Source: an uncultured Chloroflexota bacterium (GTDB lineage Bacteria; Chloroflexota; Limnocylindria; Limnocylindrales; Limnocylindraceae). Taken from it: a DNA stretch of 5,592 nucleotides. Position numbers and translations under genes: made by a program. The DNA lies in assembly GCA_903847005.1 (NCBI GenBank), contig CAINCM010000159.1, positions 1-5,592 of the forward strand, given 5' to 3'. Under the pieces are notes generated by a model. It worked only from the letters and a program-made list of their open reading frames with translations. It was not told the origin of the DNA and ran no database searches. Positions 1 through 5,592 of this stretch are shown in pieces (positions within the stretch are counted from its first letter, which is position 1; every line of letters starts with the position of its first letter).

Positions 1-67
1 CGTCGACCGCGACCGCATCCCCGAACTTCTTGGTCACGTTGACCAGACGGACGTCGACCTCTGCCAC
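1..67 (-). CDS. ABC transporter ATP-binding protein, N-terminal fragment (partial)
   Basis: Only the first 22 codons are in the window; the gene continues beyond base 1. The minus strand reads VAEVDVRLVNVTKKFGDAVA and then VD. This matches the opening beta strand and A-loop region of ABC ATPases, where the pattern 'V.L.NVTK.FG...AVD' precedes the Walker A motif. The wording is closest to importer ATPases of the MalK/UgpC/PotA type, which energise uptake of sugars or polyamines at the inner face of the membrane, but the substrate cannot be told from this fragment. I chose the GTG at 67-65 because a full-strength ribosome site (GGAGGTGA at 83-76) lies 8 nt upstream. A GTG at 94-92, behind a GAGGAG sequence, is the alternative and would add nine residues. 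The gene is transcribed away from the Mrp gene and has its own promoter candidate. Confidence 0.75.
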   Translation of the reverse strand, partial: MAEVDVRLVNVTKKFGDAVAVD

Positions 68-75
68 CCTCGGGT

Positions 76-83
76 TCACCTCC
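76..83 (-). promoter_or_regulatory. Strong Shine-Dalgarno site of the divergent ABC ATPase gene
   Basis: The minus strand reads GGAGGTGA, a full 8-base complement to the usual 3' end of 16S rRNA. It lies 8 nt before the GTG at 67-65 and decides that start over the in-frame GTG codons further upstream. Confidence 0.65.
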
Positions 84-126
84 ACAGTCCGCACCGCGCG
101 TCGCTCCTCAACCTGAGGATGAGCGA

Positions 127-155
127 AGCGTATGACCCAGGGGGGGTAGGGTCAA
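127..155 (-). promoter_or_regulatory. Candidate sigma-70-type promoter for the divergent ABC gene
   Basis: Read on the minus strand, TTGACC (155-150) is followed after exactly 17 nt by TACGCT (132-127). The -35 matches the consensus at five of six positions and the -10 at three of six. The predicted start of transcription is near base 120, giving a leader of about 50 nt ahead of the GTG at 67. The spacer holds a run of seven C on this strand, and an inverted repeat overlaps the -35. The prediction rests on consensus matching alone. Confidence 0.45.
133..154. repeat. Inverted repeat TGACCC-N10-GGGTCA, possible operator
   Basis: Two perfect 6-base arms, TGACCC at 133-138 and GGGTCA at 149-154, are separated by 10 nt, so their centres are 16 bp apart, about one and a half helical turns. 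The right arm overlaps the -35 of the minus-strand promoter candidate and the left arm abuts its -10. This position would suit a repressor dimer, but no regulator gene is nearby and the match could be chance. Confidence 0.35.
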
Positions 156-169
156 ACGGCGTTGCGGGG

Positions 170-175
170 TACGAT
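170..175 (+). promoter_or_regulatory. Candidate -10 element for the Mrp operon
   Basis: TACGAT fits TANNNT and matches the -10 consensus at four of six positions, but no good -35 lies 16-18 nt upstream. Transcription would start near 182 and leave a leader of about 60 nt before the ATG at 242. This is the best candidate I see in the 174-bp divergent region, and it is weak. Confidence 0.22.
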
Positions 176-241
176 GTGAGGGATGAGGGCGGCACCGCGC
201 CGAGCACGATCGGAGCCCGCTCGCCAGGACGAGGAGGGACG

Positions 242-1318
242 ATGCGCGACGTCAGCGAGGCCCAGGTGATGGCGGCGCTCAGCGCCGTCCAGGAGCCGGA
301 GCTCGGCAAGGACATCGTCACCCTGGAGATGGTGAAGGACCTCGTGCTGGACGGCACCAGCGCCAGCCTGATGATCGAGCTCACCACCCCCGCCTGCCCC
401 TTGAAGGATGTCATCGAGCGTGACATCCGCGGTGCGCTCGACGGGATCGGCGTGCAGCTCACCGAACTGCGGTGGGGTGCCAAGGTGCGCCGCGCCGCGG
501 CCCCGAGCCAAGAGAAGCTGCTGCCGAACATCCGCAACGTCGTTGCCGTTGCCTCCGGGAAGGGCGGTGTCGGCAAGAGCACCGTCTCCGTCAACCTTGC
601 GGTGGCGCTTGCCCAGAGCGGCGCGCGCGTCGGACTGCTCGATGCCGACATCACGGGGCCGAACCTCCCGCAGATGCTCGGCGCGACGGGGACGCCCAAG
701 TCGAGCTCGGGTGGAAAGATCGAACCGATCGAGCGGCACGGCGTGAAGCTCATCTCCATACAGTTCTTCGTCCCTGAGGGGCAGCCGATCGTATGGCGCG
801 GTCCACTCATCGGCGGTGCGATCCAGCAGTTCCTGCGCGACGTCGAGTGGGGAGAGCTCGACTATCTCCTGGTGGATCTGCCACCCGGAACATCCGATGC
901 GCAGCTCACCCTTGCGCAGGCGGTGCCGCTCGCTGGAGCGGTGCTCGTCACGACGCCGCAGGATGTTGCACTCTCAGATGTGACGAAAGCGCTTGCCATG
1001 TTTCGCCGCATGAACGTGCCGATCCTCGGCATCGTGGAGAACATGTCGTCATTCGCCTGCCCGCACTGCGGCGAGTTGACGGAGATCTTCGGACGCGGCG
1101 GCGCCGAGCGGCTCGCGAAAGACGAACGACTCGAGATGCTCGGGCGCGTCCCGCTCGAGATGGCGGTTCGTCAGGGTGGAGACGCCGGCATCCCGGTGGT
1201 TGCCCAACGCGAGGTTGGTCCGGCCGGTGCGGCGCTCACGCTCGTGGCTGGCGCCGTTGCCGCGCGGCTTTCGGTTCGTGCAGCCAGCGAGAGCGGCACC
1301 ACGCTGACGGTCGCCTGA
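242..1318 (+). CDS. apbC/mrp: Mrp/NBP35-family Fe-S cluster carrier ATPase
   Basis: A 358-residue cytoplasmic P-loop ATPase expected to bind a [4Fe-4S] cluster at a dimer interface and pass it to apo-proteins. The N-terminal 80 residues form a MIP18/DUF59 domain with the EPELGKDIV signature (18-26) and the TPACP cysteine (Cys52). A linker leads to the deviant Walker A GKGGVGKST (106-114), then DADITGPNLP (134-143), the Walker B/switch DLPPGTSD (212-219) and the cluster-ligand pair Cys273-x-x-Cys276 in the context CPHCG. Length and domain order are normal for the family. I chose the ATG at 242 because GAGGAGG (231-237) stands 4 nt before it and the protein then begins exactly where the domain does. 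The ATG at 119 would add 41 low-complexity residues. One small deviation is Thr138, where the family usually has Tyr (DADIYGP). The stop overlaps the next start, so this is the first gene of an operon. Confidence 0.93.
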   Translation: MRDVSEAQVMAALSAVQEPELGKDIVTLEMVKDLVLDGTSASLMIELTTPACPLKDVIERDIRGALDGIGVQLTELRWGAKVRRAAAPSQEKLLPNIRNVVAVASGKGGVGKSTVSVNLAVALAQSGARVGLLDADITGPNLPQMLGATGTPKSSSGGKIEPIERHGVKLISIQFFVPEGQPIVWRGPLIGGAIQQFLRDVEWGELDYLLVDLPPGTSDAQLTLAQAVPLAGAVLVTTPQDVALSDVTKALAMFRRMNVPILGIVENMSSFACPHCGELTEIFGRGGAERLAKDERLEMLGRVPLEMAVRQGGDAGIPVVAQREVGPAGAALTLVAGAVAARLSVRAASESGTTLTVA

Positions 1319-2049
1319 TGGCAGAGCGCGAGGAGAGCGAGCGGAGCCTCAGCGAATCGATCGATCGGCTCGTTGCCGCGGTTCGCGCGCTCTTCGCGGG
1401 CCACTGGGCGCTGCTTCGCGCAGAGCTCGGCGCGATCGCGCGCGATCTGTTGATCACGCTGATCGGTGTCGCTGCGATCGTGTCGCTGGTGGTGACCGCA
1501 CTGCTCGGACTCCTCATTGCGCTCTTCCTGGTGATCGGCGAGGGACTCTTCGGCTCCCAGCTCTGGGGCGCGGCGCATATGACGCTGATCTTGCTCTCGC
1601 TTGCCGCAGCGATCGCGTCGACGATCTTGAGGATCGCCGCAGGTCGCCGCGCACGTGCGCTGGCGATCGCCGTTCTCGTTGGAGGCGCTTCACTCCTGCT
1701 GGCGATCTTGGTCTTCAAGTGGGCGGCTGGCCCCGCTGCGGGAGCTGCGATCACGCTCGGGTTGGCTGTCCTGTTGGCCGATCTGCTCGCCGGACTCGCC
1801 ACGTTCAGCGCCCAGCGCTTTGCGGATCGCTTCCTGCCGCTGGCAAGCGAGGCGGAACTCCGCGCCACGGCGGGCGCGCTCGAGGATCTGCGCGACGAGG
1901 CCTTGAGCGGAGTGGCGACTGAGATCGGCGAGGCGATCGGCAGCGCAGACGCGGCGATCGGAACGCTGCGCCGTGCGATCAGCCGCGCGGCCGAGACACT
2001 CAACCGCGCCGCAGAACGCATTCGACCGGATCGAGAGGGTGACGCGTGA
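1318..2049 (+). CDS. Holin-superfamily-III-like (Holin-X/DUF1469 type) membrane protein
   Basis: A 243-residue integral membrane protein. A charged N-terminal helix (about 1-43) is followed by four hydrophobic segments at about 44-74, 84-108, 113-134 and 138-161. The C-terminal 80 residues are helical and Ala-, Glu- and Arg-rich, probably cytoplasmic. The N-terminal pattern (SIDRLVAAVRALFAGHWALL, then RAEL) and the paired hairpins resemble proteins annotated as phage holin family protein or Actinobacterial Holin-X (PF07332). In chromosomes those are not part of prophages and their function is unknown, so a lytic role should not be assumed. The ATG overlaps the Mrp stop codon in TGATG, which implies translational coupling. 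I rejected the longer reading of this frame back to 793 because it overlaps the well-supported Mrp gene. Family assignment is by pattern only; membrane topology is more certain. Confidence 0.8.
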   Translation: MAEREESERSLSESIDRLVAAVRALFAGHWALLRAELGAIARDLLITLIGVAAIVSLVVTALLGLLIALFLVIGEGLFGSQLWGAAHMTLILLSLAAAIASTILRIAAGRRARALAIAVLVGGASLLLAILVFKWAAGPAAGAAITLGLAVLLADLLAGLATFSAQRFADRFLPLASEAELRATAGALEDLRDEALSGVATEIGEAIGSADAAIGTLRRAISRAAETLNRAAERIRPDREGDA

Positions 2050-2528
2050 GCGACGAGCGGCTGACGGAGCGGGTTGCAGCCCTCCTCGCGACACGTCCGC
2101 GCGTCGCGCGCGAAGTGGAGCAGGTGCAGCGCGCGCGGGAGGGTTCGATGGATGGCGCACGTGCGATCGCCCGGAGACTCCGACCGAGTGGCGGACTAGG
2201 CAAGGAGTTGCGCGAACACCCCCTCAGGGTCCTCGGCATCGCAGCGGCGCTCGGGCTGATCGGGTTGCGTTGGCTGACGCGGAGTCGCACGTCGCGATCG
2301 AACGGCGGTGACTCACGCGCGGCGGCAGAGGGGACGGGCGTCGTGAGCGCATTCGCCGCGGGCCTCGCCGCGGCTGCGGCCGAGAAGGGGGGGCGTGCCG
2401 TGATCGATGCGCTCCTCGACTCACGACCATCGGATGCGCGTTCCGCCGGTTCGCGCGGCGCGACGCTCTCGGTGGACGAAACGGACGAGGCAGCCCATGA
2501 TGACCGGGGGCGAGTGGCGAAACGGTAG
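2046..2528 (+). CDS. Small membrane-anchored protein, DUF3618/DUF883-like architecture
   Basis: A 160-residue protein with a polar helical N-terminus (about 1-57), one hydrophobic segment (about 60-78, beginning HPLRVLGIAAALG and ending in an Arg-rich stop-transfer sequence), an Ala/Gly-rich helix (about 97-124) and an acidic, low-complexity tail. The 'E..HP....G.AA..G' motif at the membrane segment resembles DUF3618 and ElaB/DUF883 proteins, but I do not recognise a named family. The GTG start overlaps the preceding stop by 4 nt (GTGA), and a GAGGG (2035-2039) lies 6 nt upstream. The odd feature is the 3' end: the reading frame enters the tRNA-Leu gene at its first base, so the last six residues (GRVAKR) and the TAG stop are written in tRNA sequence. 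The function is unknown; association with the holin-like protein is inferred from the overlap. Confidence 0.75.
   Translation: MSDERLTERVAALLATRPRVAREVEQVQRAREGSMDGARAIARRLRPSGGLGKELREHPLRVLGIAAALGLIGLRWLTRSRTSRSNGGDSRAAAEGTGVVSAFAAGLAAAAAEKGGRAVIDALLDSRPSDARSAGSRGATLSVDETDEAAHDDRGRVAKR
2473..2501 (+). promoter_or_regulatory. Possible internal promoter for tRNA-Leu
   Basis: TGGACG (2473-2478), a 17-nt spacer and CATGAT (2496-2501) each match the sigma-70 consensus at four of six positions. Transcription would start about 2508, almost at the mature tRNA 5' end. It lies inside the preceding coding region, so the bases are also under protein-coding constraint. It is a weak candidate; the tRNA could instead be cut from the operon transcript. 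Confidence 0.2.
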
Positions 2529-2593
2529 ACGCGCCAGCCTTAGGAGCTGGTGTCGGCAACGACGTGTGAGTTCGAGTCTCACCTCGCCCACCA
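2508..2593 (+). tRNA. tRNA-Leu (anticodon UAG)
   Basis: A complete class II tRNA folds by hand. The acceptor stem is GGGCGAG (2508-2514) with CTCGCCC (2583-2589). The D stem is GCG (2517-2519) with CGC (2530-2532). The anticodon stem is CCAGC (2534-2538) with GCTGG (2546-2550), around the loop CTTAGGA with anticodon TAG at 2541-2543. The long variable arm has stem GTCG (2552-2555) and CGAC (2560-2563) capped by GCAA. The T stem is GTGAG (2566-2570) with CTCAC (2578-2582), around TTCGAGT. The discriminator A (2590), diagnostic for leucine, is followed by an encoded CCA (2591-2593). The anticodon reads CUA and probably other CUN codons. The first 21 bases overlap the 3' end of the upstream coding sequence. 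Confidence 0.97.
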
Positions 2594-2613
2594 ACGGCGT
2601 GCAGCTTCTCCGC

Positions 2614-2619
2614 TATCGT
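2614..2619 (+). promoter_or_regulatory. Candidate -10 element for a leaderless tig transcript
   Basis: TATCGT fits TANNNT and ends 7 nt before the tig ATG, so transcription could begin at the A of the start codon. The 33 nt between the tRNA CCA end and the ATG hold no usable Shine-Dalgarno sequence (only a GGA 3 nt from the ATG), which supports a leaderless message. No convincing -35 is seen. Alternatively tig is expressed by read-through from the tRNA. Confidence 0.4.
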
Positions 2620-2626
2620 TGGACGC

Positions 2627-4057
2627 ATGAAGGTCACCTCCACGCCTGGTCCCAAGAGCAGCCTGCTCCTCGAGATCGTGATGCCTGTCGACGAGGTGGC
2701 TGCCGCGATCGGCAACGCCGTGCGCCAGGTTGCGTCACGCAGCCGCATCCCCGGCTTCCGCCCCGGAAAGGCACCACGCCAAGTGGTGGAACGCTTCGCC
2801 GGACTCCCTGCGATCATGGAAGAGGCCACGGAGATCCTGGTCGAGCGCGGGTACCGAGCCGCGATCATGGAGTCGGAGACGCTCCCGTTGACGAGCCCCA
2901 AGATCGAGGCGCAACCGGCGGTCGAGGGAGTCGAGTACCGCTTCTCCGCAACGATCTCCGTTCCACCCGAAGTGAAACTTGGCGACTATCGGGGATTCAG
3001 CTTCGCGCCAACCTTCGAAGAGCCCGATGCGAAGAAGGTCGATGCGGTCGTCGACGACCTTCGCGACAGCTATGCGGTCTTGACTCCCGTGACCGATCGC
3101 GGAGCCGCGATGGGCGATTACGCGATGATCTCCTTTACCGGCTATCGAGATGGAGACAACTCCCCGATCGACGGCGCGTCGTCTGAGAAGATGCCGATCG
3201 TGCTCGGCTCAGAGCGCTTGATCCCCGGGTTCGAAGCGCAGCTTGTCGGCGCGAAGATCGGAGATGCCACCACGGTGTCGGTGACGTTTCCCGACGACTA
3301 CCAGGAGGAGTCGCTGCGCAGCGTGCCAGCACGATTCGACGTCGTGATCCAAGAGCTTCGCGCACGCATCCCGCCGCCGCTCGACGACGCATTCGCGAAG
3401 CAGGTCGCACACGTGGAGGACGTCGCGGGTCTCCGTGCGGAGATCCTGACGCGGCTCAAGGCGAGTGCTGCGGATCGCGGCCGTCATGAGTTTGCCGACA
3501 AGATCGTGGAGTACGCCATGGAGAACGCCTCTGTCGACATTCCGGACCCGTTGATCGAAGAGGAGATCGACGGACTTGTGGACGAGCTGGCGCGTTCGAT
3601 TGCACGGCAGGGACTCTCCTTCGAGCAGTATCTCGGAGCGGCGGGGAAGAGCGCCGAAGAGATCCGCGCAGAGCTTCGCGATCGAGGCGAGCGCCGTGCG
3701 CGAACGCTGCTCGTGCTCTCCGCGGTTGCCGGCGCGGAAGGGATCCAGGTCCCGGAGGAGCTGATCGACGAAGAGGTGCGCCGAGCGCAGCCGCAGGTCC
3801 AGGGGCAGCGGAAGCTCGAGGCATACCTTGCCTCTGAGCGCGGCCGCCGCGCCATCCGCGCATCGCTGCGCCGCTCGCTCGTCGTGGAGAAGATCGTCGA
3901 GGACTGGTTCGATGCCAACCCGAGCGCGTGGCCGACCTGGGCACCCGAGCGCCCACCGCGTCCCGTGTCGAGCGCCGATGCGAACGCCGCGGGGATCGCC
4001 ACGAGCGGGAGCGCGGCCAAGGGGAAGCGTTCGCCCGCAAAGCGCTCCGCGAAGTAA
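2627..4057 (+). CDS. tig: Trigger factor, ribosome-associated chaperone/peptidyl-prolyl isomerase
   Basis: A 476-residue cytosolic chaperone that docks beside the ribosome exit tunnel and shields nascent chains. The N-terminal ribosome-binding domain (about 1-115) carries the docking signature GFRPGKAP at 43-50, the same residue numbers as in E. coli. An FKBP-type isomerase domain follows (about 159-247, from [10 protein letters not shown] through the [16 protein letters not shown] stretch). The helical substrate-cradling C-terminal domain runs from about 248 to 430. The last 45-50 residues are Pro-, Ala-, Ser- and Lys-rich and end in the repeated [10 protein letters not shown]; they look disordered and make the protein longer than the 432-residue E. 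coli form. The ATG at 2627 is supported by the domain start but has no ribosome site. clpP follows after 65 nt with no terminator visible, so the two are probably co-transcribed. Confidence 0.97.
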   Translation: MKVTSTPGPKSSLLLEIVMPVDEVAAAIGNAVRQVASRSRIPGFRPGKAPRQVVERFAGLPAIMEEATEILVERGYRAAIMESETLPLTSPKIEAQPAVEGVEYRFSATISVPPEVKLGDYRGFSFAPTFEEPDAKKVDAVVDDLRDSYAVLTPVTDRGAAMGDYAMISFTGYRDGDNSPIDGASSEKMPIVLGSERLIPGFEAQLVGAKIGDATTVSVTFPDDYQEESLRSVPARFDVVIQELRARIPPPLDDAFAKQVAHVEDVAGLRAEILTRLKASAADRGRHEFADKIVEYAMENASVDIPDPLIEEEIDGLVDELARSIARQGLSFEQYLGAAGKSAEEIRAELRDRGERRARTLLVLSAVAGAEGIQVPEELIDEEVRRAQPQVQGQRKLEAYLASERGRRAIRASLRRSLVVEKIVEDWFDANPSAWPTWAPERPPRPVSSADANAAGIATSGSAAKGKRSPAKRSAK

Positions 4058-4122
4058 ACTCACCCTCCACACGGCAGGCTCCGAGGCGGGCTGCGAGAGG
4101 GTCGAATCGAGAGGAGGGGTCA
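4055..4122 (+). promoter_or_regulatory. tig-clpP junction with strong clpP ribosome site and a weak -10
   Basis: The 65-nt gap contains no clear hairpin followed by a T run, so no terminator is called. TAAACT at 4055-4060, starting at the tig stop codon, fits TANNNT and could give clpP its own start near 4067, but no good -35 accompanies it. AGGAGGGG (4112-4119) is a strong Shine-Dalgarno site ending 3 nt before the ATG at 4123, with its core AGGAGG 5 nt away. The ribosome site is well supported; the promoter is speculative. Confidence 0.35.
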
Positions 4123-4725
4123 ATGCTCGTACCGATGGTGATCGAGTCGTCCAGCAAGGGCGAACGCGCCTACGACATCTGGTCGCGCCTCCTCAAGGAG
4201 CGCATCATCTTCCTCGGCGCGGGTGTCGAAGACGACATTGCAAACCTGGTGATCGCGCAACTCCTCTTCCTCGACGCCGAGGACCCCGAGAAGGAGATCT
4301 TCCTCTACATCAACAGCCCCGGAGGCGTGATCACCTCGGGCCTGGCCATCTACGACACGATGCAGTACGTGCGCGCACCGGTGAGCACCATCTGCACCGG
4401 CATCGCCATGTCGATGGGGGCCGTCCTGCTCGCCGCTGGGGCGCCGGGTCGGCGCTTCGCGCTGCCACACAGTCGCATCATGATCCACCAAGGCTCAGGC
4501 GGATTCCGTGGCAACACGCCGGACGTCTTCATCCAAGTGAAGGAGATGGAGAAGCTGGTGAAGGCCACCCAGGAGATCCTTGCCGCGCACACCGGCCAGC
4601 CGATCGACAAGGTGGTGAAGGACACGGATCGCGATCTCTTCCTCTCCCCCGAGGAGGCGAAGGAGTACGGCATCATCGACGAGGTGTACAAGCTCCCTGC
4701 AATCGTTCCGCCGAAGAGGTCGTAG
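4123..4725 (+). CDS. clpP: ATP-dependent Clp protease proteolytic subunit
   Basis: A 200-residue serine peptidase (family S14) that assembles into a double-heptamer barrel and degrades proteins fed by ClpX or another Clp ATPase. The catalytic triad is Ser97 (in GIAMSMGA), His122 (in IMIHQ) and Asp171 (in DTDRDLF), falling on the same numbers as mature E. coli ClpP. The oxyanion-loop SPGG is at 65-68. The chain begins LVPMVIE directly after the initiator Met, so there is no propeptide to remove, as in B. subtilis. I chose the ATG at 4123 from its strong ribosome site and this alignment; an open frame upstream (from 3928) overlaps tig. The segment after the catalytic His ([19 protein letters not shown]) departs from the usual PLGG.QGQATDIEIHA wording. 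clpX follows after 9 nt. Confidence 0.97.
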   Translation: MLVPMVIESSSKGERAYDIWSRLLKERIIFLGAGVEDDIANLVIAQLLFLDAEDPEKEIFLYINSPGGVITSGLAIYDTMQYVRAPVSTICTGIAMSMGAVLLAAGAPGRRFALPHSRIMIHQGSGGFRGNTPDVFIQVKEMEKLVKATQEILAAHTGQPIDKVVKDTDRDLFLSPEEAKEYGIIDEVYKLPAIVPPKRS

Positions 4726-4734
4726 GCGGGCGCG

Positions 4735-5592
<858 letters not shown>

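Noticed and set aside
119..241. A 41-residue N-terminal extension of the Mrp protein from the ATG at 119
   Set aside because: The extension is low-complexity, overlaps the divergent promoter region and lacks a good ribosome site, whereas the ATG at 242 has GAGGAGG upstream and matches the family start.
793..1317. An upstream extension of the holin-like frame inside the Mrp gene
   Set aside because: The translation is Arg/His/Cys-rich out-of-frame Mrp sequence. The ATG at 1318 begins the recognisable protein.
1318..2049. A prophage lysis gene, suggested by the holin-like family
   Set aside because: No endolysin, integrase, structural gene or att-like repeat is present, and the surroundings are housekeeping genes. 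The tRNA is not flanked by a visible repeat marking an integration site.
2224..2901. A minus-strand open frame across the tRNA and the tig start, with a perfect GGAGGTGA 5 nt before an internal ATG at 2628-2626
   Set aside because: It is antisense to tRNA-Leu and gives the familiar GETRTHTSLPTPAPKAGAS-type peptide that arises from reading tRNA genes backwards. It also overlaps two coding genes, so the ribosome-site match is taken as chance.
4029..4044. A GTTCGC...GCG motif near clpP resembling a ClgR activator site
   Set aside because: The spacing is 7 nt rather than the roughly 5 nt I recall for ClgR sites, and the pattern arises from the repeated Lys-Arg-Ser codons of the trigger factor tail.
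4071..4095. A possible hairpin (GCAG...CTGC) between tig and clpP as a terminator
   Set aside because: Only about four base pairs form and no T run follows, so it does not look like an intrinsic terminator.
3209..4123. Long minus-strand open frames opposite tig, and similar ones opposite the holin-like gene (1236-2021), clpP (4350-5087) and clpX (4495-5502)
   Set aside because: High-GC coding regions routinely leave open antisense frames. These translations are Arg/Ala/Ser-rich with no recognisable domain, while the opposite strand encodes clear conserved proteins.

Overview
This is a GC-rich bacterial chromosomal segment (roughly two thirds G+C by eye) carrying mostly housekeeping genes, nearly all on the + strand. 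The layout is: a divergent, truncated ABC-transporter ATPase gene (1-67, minus strand); a 174-bp divergent promoter region (68-241); a tightly overlapped three-gene unit of an Mrp/ApbC-type Fe-S carrier ATPase, a four-helix holin-superfamily-III-like membrane protein and a small membrane protein (242-2528); a tRNA-Leu(UAG) gene (2508-2593); and the protein-quality-control cluster tig, clpP, clpX (2627 to the window end, with clpX cut off).

The organism cannot be named with confidence. High GC, a holin-like protein resembling the actinobacterial Holin-X group, tig apparently without a Shine-Dalgarno site, a trigger factor with a basic tail and a chromosomally encoded CCA end on the tRNA all fit Chloroflexota or Actinomycetota-like lineages. 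This is an inference from general resemblance, not a database result. No phage, insertion sequence, CRISPR array or other mobile element is visible.

How the parts work together: Trigger factor receives nascent chains at the ribosome. ClpX unfolds substrates and feeds them to ClpP for degradation, and the tig-clpP-clpX order is a classical linkage. The upstream unit links an Fe-S cluster carrier to two membrane proteins of unknown role, with 1-nt and 4-nt overlaps that suggest translational coupling.

The most interesting points are at the junctions. The small membrane-protein gene runs into the tRNA, so its last six sense codons and its stop codon are tRNA-Leu sequence. The divergent promoter has an inverted repeat and a seven-base C/G run inside its -35/-10 spacer. 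tig looks leaderless. Palindromic GATC/CGATCG words are far more frequent than base composition alone predicts. I found no convincing evidence of a wholly new biological system; the gene content is mostly recognisable.
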